The notes: generated from the letters alone by a model not told the origin. Positions 32,850 through 44,968 are shown, numbered from the stretch's first letter. The stretch: DNA of 64,000 nt from Aphrocallistes beatrix (GCA_963281255.1 OY725502.1:3348001-3412000); one strand, 5' to 3'. Made by a program: numbers and translations.

Positions 32850-33025
32850 TCACTCACCCGGGATCTTGTTGTTCTGGTAGTATTCACGTCTTGGAATGGC
32901 TCAATACCATTTTCACGAAGAGCACCATCTTTAGGAAATTGAAAAACTTCATGAAGTGTTCTACTCCTCTGTAATTGGAAGTAGAGTCAGGCGCGAGACA
33001 AGACATCTCGTCCAAATAATGATTT
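32850..33025 (-). pseudogene. THAP-domain remnant of the P-like element (copy 2)
   Basis: The minus strand reads MSCLAPDSTSNYRGVEHFMK openly, then needs frame changes to show the PKDGALRE and WYRAIP-type landmarks. No transposase catalytic region is present in this element. Confidence 0.55.
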
Positions 33026-33524
33026 ATGCAATTAGTGTTGTCAAGTGAGGTATTATAAATGAGTAATAGAAATAATATGCAGCAAAATAATACATTATTG
33101 TAATACACTAGTGTTGTATGTGAAGTAAATATAAACATTGTGGTTACATAATATTTTCAAAATGAATATTTAAACAACCATGAACTCACAATATGAGATA
33201 ATTATATAGTTGATAACAGTTATTAATTAGCGGTTTTAGGATTGAAGTATTTTACCAATCCATGGTACCAATTTTTTGGTGAGTGCCATTGCCTTAGTAT
33301 TATAGAATGCTATGGTCGATAGTTAAAAGCTAGTTTCAATCACATTTTTGAGATTTGCTTAGTTTATATATCTATTTTAAACAAGAGTAAACAAGTAATT
33401 TATCAAATAGATTCGAAGATACAATATTAAGATCTACACACTAAACAATTCCATGTCAACCGTTGGAAGCTAGTCTCCAGCATATTTTTCAAAATTCGTC
33501 AAATGGTGTGAAAATATGCATATA

Positions 33525-34113
33525 CAGTGTGTTAAGAAATAGATTTCCTCTCAAACATCTGAAAATTTAGAAGCAAAAATATGACAAAAATTTTATTAAC
33601 TTTGGATATACTTATATGAGTATTAGCACTTAATTTAAAACATTTTTAATTCAATTCAGCATTCTTACTATGACTTTTTCTAAAATTTAAAAATTGTCCT
33701 TTTCAAAGCTTGATTCAATTGGTAAAAGCAATGCTAGTTTTGTTCGTCGTTCAAAATAGAATTTGGCCTTTTCTTTATATTACTAGTATATCAGGGATTT
33801 TTAAAGGGTCTTAAATCAAGCGAATGAACAGGCCATGTAGAGGTGATCAATGCTTTTCGATCTAGTATGTGTTGATTTTTGATTTTACTAAAATCACCTA
33901 CTAACTGGGAGCTCATTTGACATCAATGCAACCTATTTTTGTATAATTCGCGAATGGATAAGTTAAACACAACAAAATTCAGTCATACTTTAGTATTTGA
34001 ATATTCTCATACAAATATTTAAGATACTAGGAATTGTAAACAAATATAATCACATAAAGAATTAGTTTCAATCGTATGTTTAGAATAAAGGAAAACAATT
34101 TCTTAACACACTG
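33525..34113. mobile_element. Tc1/mariner-type MITE with CAGTGTGTTAAGAAAT ends
   Basis: Left CAGTGTGTTAAGAAAT and the complement of ATTTCTTAACACACTG are perfect inverted ends with TA on both sides. 589 bp, no transposase frame recognised. Confidence 0.82.
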
Positions 34114-34633
34114 TAAAAGTGTGAAATTCTACACATAACCGTTTTTTAAAAGTCCTAGCGTTTTAATATAGTAACAAAAATAAATTATACTAGAAGCGAG
34201 ATCTCAACGTGTCATCTAGGGTATTCCATTAAGTTGATTTAAAATTTCACACTTAGTAAGCAATAAAATGAGTATTGACGATATTCACAAAGTCCTTTGA
34301 GTCATTTCCTGGAACTGCACTATCTGTCTGTTGACCTTCAATTTTATACATCGAAATTTCAGTTTTTCAGGCATAACTAGCCATTATAATGTTTGAAATT
34401 TGAATGAAATCACAATAGAACCTCTATAAGTGGGGTCGTGATATTTTTGAAATCATTATTCGTTTTTATATAAATGAACTTATATGAGTGGGAAAATGGG
34501 GAAAGGGAAGTTAAAACTTTTTGTAATGATTTTCTTAGTTAAATAAACCTCTTTAATGGTTACCATTTACTTCAATTTACCATTTTTACTTAAGTGATCA
34601 CGGGACAAAGTCACAAGTGGGGAATGGGGAATT

Positions 34634-34918
34634 GGGAGAGCTGCATTTGTCCGAATTTTGTAGCACGCATTTGTCCGACTGAAGTATGCATTTGTCCTAA
34701 AAGTGTTTTTTCTGTAGAAAGGGGTGTGTGTAGAGGCCTGGTGAGGCACCCTGCTCCCCTTTGGGACCATTGAGGCATTTTGGTCGGGGAATATATTGTA
34801 ATGCTAGGATTTTGCAGTTTTTAGGAGTGATGTTTATTTACAAACTATGAAATTCGGACAAATGCATACTCAGTCGGACAAATGCATACTTCAAAATTCG
34901 GACAAATGCATGCGTCCC
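34634..34918. mobile_element. Foldback element of the TTGTCCG family, 8-bp TSD
   Basis: Ends GGGAGAGCTGCATTTGTCCG and the complement of GGGACGCATGCATTTGTCCG. Exact duplication GGGGAATT on both sides (34626-34633, 34919-34926). The arms have only two or three GCATTTGTCCG units. Confidence 0.82.
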
Positions 34919-34959
34919 GGGGAATTAGGTATATTTTTCGTTCCTGAGCTCCGCTACTT

Positions 34960-35285
34960 ATGGAGGTTGGTAAACGGATGTTTCGTCGCTGATATCTCTT
35001 CGAATGGAATTGTTGGGAAACATAAATTTGTTCTAAAGCTGAATAGAATTAATGGGAGAGTGAGGGTGAGCATTTTGGAGAGTATTATGTATAAGAGCAA
35101 AGAGAAAGTGGGCATTTTGGGTTTGAAATAATATCAAATGGCACTCGAGAGTGGTATTTTTATTTCATGAGGGGGTGTGATTGTCGTTTACTAGCATTTG
35201 TTAGAATGAATGGGATAATGAAAGTGAGGATTCAATGATTTCATTTAAAGAAATATCAGCGACGAAACATCCGCCATTCATGAAG
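34960..35285. mobile_element. MITE with CGGATGTTTCGTCGCTGATAT ends
   Basis: Left 'cggatgtttcgtcgctgata' is inverted at the right end ('atcagcgacgaaacatccg'). The interior ('gagtgggcattttg', 'gtttgaaataatat') matches the loop of the foldback at 286-1124, which suggests a copy of this MITE was captured there. Confidence 0.7.
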
Positions 35286-35532
35286 ATTATACTGTACTTC
35301 CACAAACCATCCCTTACATTATGTTACCAACATAAAGCACTATAATGAAACATCATAAATTTACACGTCATGTTTACGTAATGTCCATGATTGTCGAGGG
35401 TCAACTGTGTGTAGAAAAATTGAACAAATCACTATCTAAACTAGCTACAAGGTTCCATATGTACATTATATACGAAATTTGAGCTTTATAAGTATTATAA
35501 GGCACTGATTTCTGCCAAAAATCTATTCTTAG

Positions 35533-36007
35533 GGCAAATACAAGAAAGATTCAAATTGCATGAGTTTGAATTCAGAGAAGTGATTGATTCAAAAGAAGGA
35601 TTGTATAAATATCTATATAATCTCAATCAGAATGGAGCTGTAAAAATCCTTAATGCTCCCAAGAAAGATGGTGGTTCGAAACTAGCAGAAGCTATTTCTT
35701 TCATTTATCCTACAAAATTTGGGACAACGTTCGAAGTTAGTATAAAACCTAATGCAGAGCATGCTGCTTACCTAGACGTAGCTCTTATGCACCACAGCGA
35801 TTTAGTTTTCGTACAGCATCAACCTGGATTGCAACATTTGCACTGTGTTGAGTTGAGTGAGAGTGTGACTGGAGGTATTTTGACGTTAAAGGATATCTAT
35901 CTGATAGCTGAGGAATTCAGACGAAAGCATTCTGAGGAGTTCAATACCTTAGTCAAGATCCCAATACAATTCAACTTCATATTGTTCAGAGATAGTACAT
36001 ATTTGCT
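35533..36007 (+). CDS. Dioxygenase copy C, exon 2
   Basis: 475 nt, acceptor TTCTTAG, donor GTGAGT. Contains ALMHHSDLVFVQHQPGLQHL with the H-x-D ligands and SVTGGILTLKDIYLIAEEF. In its first half it is closer to copy E (KILNAPKKDGGSKLAEAISF) than to B or D. Confidence 0.92.
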
Positions 36008-36167
36008 GTGAGTTAACAAATTTTTAGCTAAAGTTTAGGCAGAGTTGAAGTTGATAATGGATCAGTTAGTTCTTCTTTTTTTGATTATTAATAGTTCCAT
36101 GGTCCGTCCGTTCATTTGCAGCTCTGCTAGCTATATAGCAAATATGTATCTATTTTATGTATTAATG

Positions 36168-36806
36168 AATGTTTGATTTTTTAGATGCACACTCTTTAAA
36201 TAGTTTAACTTGATCACCAAGTATTCACCATAAAATTTTCGTGTAATTTGGGGATAGTTTAGTGGTCGTGCAAGGTAGCCTCCTCCTCGTGCTAATTTAT
36301 AATAGGATATGTCCAGGGTTGAGACCAAAGTTGTAAAAAGCGTACTTCTGACATTTCAATAAACTAGTAACTTGATTTTTGTGATATTTGAAGGTGGTTT
36401 TATATCAGCTAATAATGCATTTTAATAACCTAAAATCTACTGGTTCCGAGATAATGGTGAAAACAGTTGGCACCATTAATAATTTCAAGTATGAAGGCTG
36501 GTCCCAACTGTTTTCACCAATATCTCGGAACTGGTAGATTTTGGTTTTTTAAAATGTATCATTAGCTGATATAAAACCACCCTCAAATATCACAAAAATC
36601 AAGTTACTAGTTTATTGAAATGTCAGAAGTACGTTTTTTACAACTTTGGTCTCAACCCGGACATATCCCATTATAAATTAGCACGAGGGGGAGGCTACCT
36701 TGCGCGACCACTAAACCATCCCCAAATTGCACGAAAATTTTATGATGAATACTTGGTGATCAAGTTAAACTATTTGAAGAGTGTGCATCTAAAGAATCAA
36801 ACTTTC
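36168..36806. repeat. Long, nearly perfect palindrome in intron 2 of copy C
   Basis: The two halves are reverse complements of about 300 bp each around a short centre near 36475-36500. Pairs include 'gatgcacactctt'/'aagagtgtgcatc', 'gatcaccaagtatt'/'aatacttggtgatc' and 'gtagcctcctcctcgtgct' with its complement. Absent from the same intron in copies B and D. Probably a recent foldback element; the ORF at 36615-36875 is part of the arm. Confidence 0.85.
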
Positions 36807-37034
36807 ACGAATCTGAAGAGTCCAATTGTTGTACATAATTCTCTACCGTTTAGAAATATTCATCTTTATGAATAGACCCATTTTAGTGCTATTTGTATGT
36901 GAAAGTGAAACAATAGTTATCAAATACTAGTGTGCGTTAAAAGTTCTTGTAAATTTTTTAAATCTATTAGAAAATTCAATTATAATCGAATACTCGTACT
37001 ATCGGCAATTTTATGACGTTTTCCTATCATATAG

Positions 37035-37200
37035 AAAGGAGAGTACACATTTTAAACTCGATCAAGATGGAGATATCGAATACATAAGATGGGGACCAAG
37101 TTCACAAGGAGCGGTATTGAGCCAAGACCCCAAAGTATTAGAGATGTATTTCTACGCTCATAAGAAATTCACGAAATTCGTAGAAAGTTACCCCAGTCAG
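37035..37200 (+). CDS. Dioxygenase copy C, exon 3
   Basis: 166 nt between ATATAG and GTAAAA; protein identical to exon 3 of B and D (KESTHFKLDQDGDIEYIRWG). Confidence 0.9.
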
Positions 37201-37343
37201 GTAAAAATATACAAAATACTTTAAATTCTCCTTATAGTTTCGTAGAAGTATGATTCTTTTCCGTAAATAATGTTTCAATTTTTTTAAAAATGATAAGTAC
37301 TAGGCTACCGATGATAATACGTAATTGCATGTCTATTCTATAG

Positions 37344-37538
37344 GTTGAATATCAATACAGCGAAGGCGATATTATCTCGTTTCAAAACTTAAGAATGGTG
37401 CATGGAAAGACAGCCATTGAACTAAATGGAGGAAGCAGAGTGTTACAAGGTTGCTATAGTCCATTGGATGAATTCCGCAGTAGACTGAGGTATCTCAGTG
37501 TCAAGTTGGGAAAGCCAATACCGAAGAAGATCTGGTGA
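37344..37538 (+). CDS. Dioxygenase copy C, exon 4 with stop
   Basis: 195 nt after CTATAG, ending TGA. GDIISFQNLRMVHGKTAIEL keeps the distal iron ligand but reads HGK where B, D and E have HGR. SRVLQGCYSPLDEF and GKPIPKKIW follow. Confidence 0.9.
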   Translation, partial: VEYQYSEGDIISFQNLRMVHGKTAIELNGGSRVLQGCYSPLDEFRSRLRYLSVKLGKPIPKKIW

Positions 37539-38356
37539 TGGGATACATACAAATTAGAAGAAAACTACTAACTTGAATTTAATAATATATTATTTATATA
37601 CGTATACATATATATATATATACGTACATATATAGAGAGAGATATTTATTAGGATGTAGATTTTTCACTATCTTGTCTATCTTATAATTACTACTCGAGT
37701 TCTCGATAATCTATACAATTAACGGTATATTACAGGAAAGGATCCTATATTTGAAAATTGTAAAAAATCTCACTTTTGCACAAAAAAGTTGAAATTTGTA
37801 ACTTTGTGCTAAAAATATGATCGTGCCATTATGAAAAAAGCTACAACAAATTCTGCTTGATTTTGTGTTTAAAATACGATAACTTCCAAATACTAGAATC
37901 CTATTGTGATTTTCAATAACCAAATGTCTAATAACCATTAAAAATTTAAAAAACTCGTCATTATTAGTTATCTGTTTGAAAGAATTTAGATTAATTTTAT
38001 AATTTTTTAGTTCAAAATTAACTGACTAAGTGGGAATTTGGGCAAAGAGCCTTCGCCTTTTGTGTATTTTTAGCACAATGTTATCAATTTCAACCAGTTT
38101 CTTGAGCAAAATTGTGCTATTTACAATATTCGAATATAGGTTCTTTACCTTAAAACTAGTGAACGGCTGAAATCATGAATTCACCAATACCAAATTTCGG
38201 ACGAAATTATAATTATCCGCCGAAATACCGAAAAAGAATATTTCGGTCACTAATTGTAATACAATAAACATCATTTTATTCAATTGTCACTTATACTAAT
38301 TAACCTCATAAATCAATTACCTAAATAAGTATATTTTGTAACTAGCTTTCCTAGTA

Positions 38357-38498
38357 TAGTGGAATTCGCTTATTAGCAGTATTGCCCTATTAGCAACCAA
38401 TTTTCAGGTTCCAGGTGTAGATTTTGTATTAATTCTGTTCCCTTATTAGCAACCATTTTATGATCAAAACTCGAGTCGCTAATAAGCGAATTCCACTG
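38357..38498. mobile_element. Small pogo-like MITE (AGTGGAATTCGCTTATTAGC)
   Basis: Inverted ends TAGTGGAATTCGCTTATTAG and the complement CAGTGGAATTCGCTTATTAG, flanked by TA. 142 bp; 'cttattagcaacca' occurs twice inside. Confidence 0.8.
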
Positions 38499-38625
38499 TA
38501 TATGCAATAGCATTGCTTGTCTATGGTTTCCCAATTGAAAGACTATATAGATTGTGTGCGACGAATATTAATGTGTAAAACATTTTAAGGGATTTTTTAA
38601 AAAATTTTTTGGGATTTAAGATCAT

Positions 38626-38890
38626 ACAAGCGCGCTTCTCTTGCTTGCGCTGCGCGGCTAGCGGACACTTTGTGTCTGCCAGAGGCGCCCTTTGGGCGCC
38701 TCTGGAGGGAAATAACATCTCTCCTAAGGGAAATAACATCTCTAAATACGTCTGTCTTACTGCTAAAATCGATATCGCACGAAAAATCACCAAATTTATC
38801 AATTTTTAAAATGACGTCATAACAAAGTGATGTGTCATCATTTTTTGATTATAGTTGCATCATATGTGAGATATATTAATACACAGATTG
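38626..38890 (+). repeat. Hairpin-headed repeat, 3' truncated
   Basis: Starts ACAAGCGCGCTTCTC and includes both hairpins (CGGACACTTTGTGTCTG; GGCGCCCTTTGGGCGCC), then GATAACATCTCTAAATACGT and TGACGTCATAACAAAGTGAT. Ends around 38890 before the tail. Confidence 0.8.
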
Positions 38891-39660
38891 GATGTCTATG
38901 GTTTCCCAATTGAAAGACTATATAGATTGTGACAAAACTCCAAAAAATAAAAGTCTTAATTCAACCATTGTTATAATGTATATGGATAGTACTTAATGCA
39001 TAATATGAGTTTCGAACTAGGAAAAATATGAAGTTATAGTCACTCAAAGTCTGAATCCTATACAATATCCGTGGTTAGGCTGTCAGGCATAACTAACTAG
39101 TGACTAGGATCAAGCTGATTTAACTATTCAACTATCATTATATTGATTGATAGAGCTAGTAGCGAAGCTATTTTGTTCAATTTTAACTAAAATATTTTGT
39201 CAAGCCATTTAATTAGGAATTTTTGAGGCAAAATAATTTTTAGTTTTTAAACTTTCCTTTTATTTAATCGCTACTTAATCAGAGTATTTTGCGTGTTTTT
39301 TACAATATGTTTGCGCTTAAAATATGATTATTTTTTGAGTTAGGTTGATTTTACGGATGTGCGCCAATTGATAATTTTCAAAATTTTAATTAATAGTTTT
39401 TGATCGAGAAGATTTTACCTGCTATAAGTACATAAATAATAATCGGATTGACAAAATATTTCATTCTCGGATTATTTAGACATCCTACAATGATATAAAA
39501 ACATGATTACAATATGTTTGGATTATGTCAATTTTTTACAGAAAATGGGATATGTCACCTTAAGATAATATAGATTTGGTAAAATTATTAATTCCTACCA
39601 TTTTAAAACACAAGTGGAGAAACTTTACTCTAGACATTGAAATCTTATCTTCTAATCTTA

Positions 39661-39731
39661 GGCTGAATTTCAATACAATGAGGGAGATATTGCTCATTTC
39701 ACAACATAAGAATGGTGCATGGAAGGACAGC
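39661..39731 (+). pseudogene. Fragment of dioxygenase exon 4
   Basis: After 'aatctta' the start of exon 4 is recognisable (gctgaatttcaatacaatga, then cacaacataagaatggtgca), but it is cut off after 'ggaaggacagct' with no coding continuation. Lies between copies C and D. Confidence 0.8.
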
Positions 39732-40089
39732 TAATTTAAAACCCTAAACTTGACTAAGACTTCTGTACTATTACGTAGAATATGGTAGATGATATCTTTG
39801 ATCCTCCGACATATTATATATGTACTTGTAGGAGGATCTAAGATAAAGTTTAAGAGATGATGAACTTAATTAGAAATAAACAAATCATGATCAAGATATA
39901 TCAGGTTGCAAACAAGATAATTAATTGAATTCTAAGTATATTGTTCTCGTTGGTCATGAGATGCCTCGAACTTCCCAACTCCAATAACTAAAATATTTTC
40001 TTGCAAATAGCTGGATCTAAGACAATCAAGCTCCACTTGCATGGGCTGCACGCCATGTGGACATACTGGCCGCCAGCCTTTTAATTTAA

Positions 40090-40152
40090 ACAAGCGCGCT
40101 TCGCTTGCTTGCGCTGCGCGGCTTGCGCAGGCGCCCTACGGGCGCCTGGAGT
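40090..40152 (+). repeat. Isolated head of a hairpin-headed repeat
   Basis: ACAAGCGCGCTTCGCTTGCT followed by the GGCGCCCTACGGGCGCC hairpin; the body that follows differs from the long copies and resembles 23760-23870. Confidence 0.7.
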
Positions 40153-41101
40153 TACTCAATCTAGCCTATTTTGGGAATTTGTTTAATTTATATAAATATT
40201 GTGAACATAAGTTATCCGAAAATATAATATTCTAGATCTACACCCCTGAAAACCCCTTGTCACCCGTTGGAAGCTAGTCTCTAGCATATTTTTCAAAATT
40301 CGTCAAATGGTGTGAACATATGTATATAAAGGTGTGAAAATATGCACATAATCTTTTTTATTGCTATATATTATGATATATTTAAGATATCAAACATATG
40401 TTGTGACTTTGAAGTATTAATAACAATGACAATATATTGTAGTGCCGTACAATGATTTCCATTGTGAATTTGTGATAGTATAGTAATCTATTTTGTATAG
40501 AAAAGGTGTGAAAATTGTTTTCCTTTTTTTCCAGAGGTGTGAAAATTTCGCTTAGATCTTAGAACTTAATCGTAGTCACACACACAAAAAATCCTAACGT
40601 TTTAATATCTAAGATTTGCACTTTGAAAAATAGGAAAAGTAATGTACTTGAGTATTTGTGCTGTATACCTATGCGAGAGTGATTTCTGAATCAACCCCAA
40701 AGGTGTTAGCATAAGAGCGTAAGATCTCTACTATCAAACACAATTGTTGTTTGTTTGATTGCCGATGATTATTTGGAAAGACCATACGAAGTGGAAACCT
40801 GAAAATTCGTACACAGGGTAAGTTTATAGTATGCCGACAATGACCCATTGTTTTTAACGCGGAACTATGGGGTTATGATGTCATAACCACACAATTTCTC
40901 TTCAAACTAATAGATCATACTATGTAGAGTAACTCCAATTAAGCATGGATAATTTTTATGCTCTGGATTAGATATAATACATGTATTTAATTTCAATGGA
41001 CAATAGGCATGGTTAAAGTTTACTTTGATGCATTTGCAATACAAGAGACAAATCTATAAATAATGAAACACACATCATCGTGTTTCAATTTAAAAATCAT
41101 C

Positions 41102-41585
41102 ATGATAAGGTCAATCAATGTTTCCAAATTGTTTTATTGGTCCGTAAACATAACTACAAATGTCATACGGAAACAATGGAACAATCCTTTGCGTGCGAAT
41201 ATTGGAGTGATGAAGATACAAAAAAAAAGTTCGTCAAACTATTACATGGAATATTCTATACCAAACGATCCATCATTCTTTATTAAAAAAGACACAGTCT
41301 CACATAACAAACAGAATCTAATGATTCATTGGGATCAGGATAGAGAAGCGAACAGGTTTCATGCTCTATGGCTAAGACACCAGTGTCACTGTGAGGAATG
41401 CATCACCTATTCATCAGGACAGCGCATCCTGAATCCTGAAAATATTCAAATTCCTCTTCAGATTGAAGACGCAGTGGTGAAAGATAATTCAGTGCATTTG
41501 AGATGGAGTTATGATGGAAATATCTTGCACAAGGGTCATATCCCTCTACAATGGTTACATCTCAACAGGACTTCTTACTTTGAAG
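41102..41585 (+). CDS. Dioxygenase copy D, exon 1
   Basis: Start taken at ATG 41102 (MIRSINVSKLFYWS) to match copy C; an in-frame ATG at 41063 is also possible. 484 nt, donor GTATTA. From YYMEYSIPNDPSF onward almost identical to C and E, with HALWLRHQCHCEEC. The presequence residues KRCLSN are changed to KKSSSN here. Confidence 0.86.
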
Positions 41586-41649
41586 GTATTAACCTAATTA
41601 AAGTATTATCCTTACTATTAAAACTAGATTAATGTGTATTTATATATAT

Positions 41650-42722
41650 CATAGCCTACTGCATATAAGGCCTCACAGTCACTTCCGGATTTGGGACTAG
41701 GTACTATGCGGTAGAAGATGGTTGAGCTAATACATGAGCTGCCTTAAATCATTAACAAAGCACAATAGAGCTTAGGAATGTATTACCAGTATATATAAAT
41801 ATGGTGTCAAAGTACCCATATCCGTTGTTAAAATTTAGATCAGTGACCATATGGTTGCACAATAGGTTATATTTGTGACAAATTTGGTGATTTTCAGAAG
41901 TCAATTAAGGGCACTTCTAAGTGTTTTTATCATAAATTTTCTGGATAGAACTGAGATGTGAATGAGCGAAAAATTTGGAATTTTTCATGGAATGCGCTAC
42001 ATTCCAGTGTTGCTATGGAAACGGGTTTTAGTCAGTTGGAGGTATATCTTGAGAACCGCGATAGCTAGACATTCAAATGTAATTTCATTTGATAGCAAAT
42101 AGACTACTTCTTATGAAGCGATAATATCATTCCGACATCTACATTCAATGGTTTACGAGATATTCGACAAATTACCAAATGTGATCAATACGATAAATTG
42201 TCAAATAACTCCCATTGAAATACCATAAATTGGAAAAATAAATTATATTATCACTTAATAGGAAATAGTCTATTGGCTATCAAATGGGAATATATTTTAA
42301 TGCTAGCTCTTACGGTTATCAAGATATGATCCCAAATGACCAAAACACGCTTCCATAGCAACACTGGAATGTAGCAACATTCAATGAAAAAAATCCAAAT
42401 TTTTCGTATTAACCCATTCACATCTCAGTTCTACGCGGGAAATCGTATAATAAAAACACTTAGAAGTGCACTTAAACGACCTGAAAATCACCAAATTTGT
42501 CACAAATATAACCTATTGCGCAACCATATGGTGACCAATCTAAATTTTAACAACGGATATGGGTACTTTGACAACATATTTATATATGCTGGTAATCCAC
42601 TCCTAAGCTCTGTTGTGCTTTGTTAATGATTTAAGAAGGCTCATGTATTAGTTCAACCATCTTCTACCGCATCCCTAGTCTCAAATCCGCAAGTTACTGT
42701 GAGGCCTTATATACAGTAGGTT
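41650..42722. mobile_element. 1.07-kb palindromic element in intron 1 of copy D
   Basis: Ends 'tagcctactgcatataaggc' and the inverse 'ccttatatacagtagg'; the arms stay complementary over several hundred bases (for instance 'caacggatatgggtac' at 41820 and 42495 in opposite sense). The centre near 42190 is AT-rich. Same family as 61040-62131 and 1-1378. No transposase frame. Confidence 0.82.
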
Positions 42723-42723
42723 G

Positions 42724-42756
<33 letters not shown>

Positions 42757-42759
<3 letters not shown>

Positions 42760-43300
42760 AGCCCGCTACGCTTACTTGCGCTGCGCGGGTGGCAGACACT
42801 ATGTGTCCGAAGGAGGGGCCTTTTGGGCGCCAAGGGTCACCATTGATTAATTATATGGGAGATAACATCTCTAAATACTTCTGTCCTACTGTTATAATCG
42901 ATATCGCACAAAAAAATTTGTCAATTTTTAAAATTTTGAAGCGTAATGATGACGTCATAACAGGGTGATGAGTAATCATTTTTTGATGATAGTTGAATCA
43001 TATCTGAGCTATATTGATATACACATTCTATTAAAATTTCAGCCTTCTATCACCTAAAATGGCTGAGTTATGGTCGAAAAACTGAAATTTCTAATTATAA
43101 AAAAGGTGACAATGACCTCATAATTCCATGATGAGTCGACACTTTGTCTGAGGTCATAACTTAGTGGAGCCATAGCCAAAAAACTCCCACATGCCAAAAA
43201 TCAGCTTTCTGTGCCTGGCACTTCAATTAATTCGTTACAGAGATGTATATATATATACATACATATATACGCATACATTAATCGAGTATTAATAGTAAGG
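42757..43300 (+). repeat. Hairpin-headed repeat, full
   Basis: Head ACAAGCCCGCTACGC in a TA run, body as in other copies, tail 'cttcaattaattcgttacag', then a TA-rich stretch and the terminal motif AATCGAGTATTAATAGTAAGG ending at 43300, immediately followed by the next copy. Confidence 0.8.
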
Positions 43301-43995
43301 ACAAGCGCGATTCGCTTGCTTGCGCTGCAAGGCTAGCGGACACTTTGTGTCTGCCAGAGGCGACCTTTGGGCACCTGGAGTCACATTGATTAATTATAAG
43401 GGAGATAACATCTCTAAATACGTCTGTCCTACTGTTATAATCGATATCGCACGAAAAATCACCAAATTTGTTTGATGAGTAATTATGACGTCAGAACAGA
43501 GTGATGAGTCATCATTTTTTTATGATAGTTGTATCATATGTGAGATATATTAATATACACATTCTATTAAAATTTCAGCCTTCTATCACCTAAAATGGCT
43601 GAGATATAGTCGAAAAACTGAAATTTCTAATAATAAAAAAGGTGACAATGACGTCATAATTCCATGATGAGTCGACATTTTCATCTGAGCTCAGAACTAG
43701 TCATAGCCAAAAATCAGCTTTCTCAGCCTGGCAGTTTCTTCAATCAATTCGTTACAGATATATATATATATATAATATTATATATATAGTCAGGGTCGCT
43801 TATTATGAACCCGCTTAATATGAACATTCATTTATTATGAACTAACTTCATGGTCCCAATTTCATTCATTATATAGGATTTGTATTGAATCTCGCTTAAT
43901 ATGAAGTATCCCTATTATGAATATATTTTTGGTCCCCTGGTGGTTCACAATAAGCGCCCCTGACTGTATATATATATATATATATATATACGTAC

Positions 43996-44037
<42 letters not shown>

Positions 44038-44066
44038 CACATTAATCGAGTTTTAATAGTAAGGAT
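43301..44066 (+). repeat. Hairpin-headed repeat, tandem to the previous one, with a MITE in its TA tail
   Basis: Head at 43301, tail 'ttcttcaatcaattcgttac' at about 43738-43757, a TA run holding the MITE 43787-43966, a CA microsatellite (43992-44029), then the end motif AATCGAGTTTTAATAGTAAGG. Confidence 0.78.
43787..43966. mobile_element. pogo-like MITE with AGTCAGGG-CGCTTATT ends
   Basis: Inverted AGTCAGGGTCGCTTATTATG and the complement AGTCAGGGGCGCTTATTGTG, TA-flanked inside a TA microsatellite. Repeated 'attatgaa' motifs inside. Confidence 0.75.
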
Positions 44067-44099
44067 TCTCACACACTAATCGAGTTTTAATAGTAAGGA

Positions 44100-44346
44100 T
44101 GTAACTATGATCAAAATATGATGACTCATCACTCTGTTATGACATCATCATTATGCATCAAAATTTTAAAAATTGACAAATTTGGTGTGTATTTCGTATG
44201 ATATCGATTATAACATTAGGACAGATGTATTAGAGATGTTATCGCCCTTATAATTCACCAATGTTGCTCCAGGCGCCCAAAAGGTGCCTCCGTCGGGCAC
44301 AAAGTGTCCGCCAGCCGCACAGCCCAAGCAAGCGAAGTGCGTTTGT
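44100..44346 (-). repeat. Hairpin-headed repeat, minus orientation
   Basis: Reverse-oriented body (TATGACATCATCATTATGCAT, 'gagatgttatcgcccttat') and GC head ending GCGAAGTGCGTTTGT at about 44346. Tail missing. Confidence 0.75.
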
Positions 44347-44968
44347 TATCATTATTATTAAGTATATTATTTATAATATTAATACTCAATTTATATTAGA
44401 CTACAAGAAATGGATCGCTTTTGAAAATTTTAAAAGAGCCTTGTTTAGAAAGACCGAAATTTGCAGTTTTGCACCCAAAATCCCACCAGCAGGCTTTTTT
44501 TAACTAAAATTTCCACTTGACTATAACTTAAATTAAAATTTTGACAAACCTCAAATCCTTTGTGGCAAGATAACTCAAAAGGTATTTATTATATCAATAA
44601 ATATTCTACTCAAAAAAACGTAGCACTCTATCTTCTACAAAATCGACTTTCAAAAGAATTTCTTTTGTAGTAGTTATAAGTAATGCTTTAAAGAAAAACC
44701 CTCTAGTTTGAGTTAACATTTAACTTTGAAGCGTCATAACTGCCTTAAATGTATTTTTTAATAAGGCAAAACCAGGCATTTGTGGAGCAGACAACGATAT
44801 TTTTGAGCTGGGATATCTTTTGATAAATGAATAGCTTTGAGTAATGGAGCCACCAAAGATTTGAAGTCCAAACAAGCTAGAAGGTTCAATATGTATTATA
44901 TATACAAAATTTAAGTAAACGTTTTATAAAGCACTGATTTCTGCCAAAAAAATCCTGTCCACTTGTAG

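Larger units (their letters stand above)
30712..33314 (-). mobile_element. P-like DNA transposon, copy 2, non-autonomous
   Basis: Left end CATAGCATTCTATATACTAA and the complement of the right end (CATAGCATTCTATAATACTA) lead into AAGGCAATGGCACTCACC. Target duplication GTCGATA at 30705-30711 and 33315-33321. The related spacer at about 21205 reads ATGTCGATAGTTAAAA uninterrupted, which is the empty site. Contains a foldback array, a TA-flanked MITE and a THAP remnant. Lies in intron 1 of dioxygenase copy C. Confidence 0.78.

Noticed and set aside
36615..36875. 86-residue ORF
   Set aside because: Entirely within one arm of the long palindrome; no family features.
29168..37538. Calling the dioxygenases definite BBOX1 orthologues
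   Set aside because: The motifs fit both BBOX1 and TMLHE and the presequence favours a mitochondrial enzyme; without a tree only the family can be named.
38521..38809. Overlapping ORFs on both strands
   Set aside because: They cover the palindromic head of a hairpin-headed repeat, which is open on both strands because of its symmetry.
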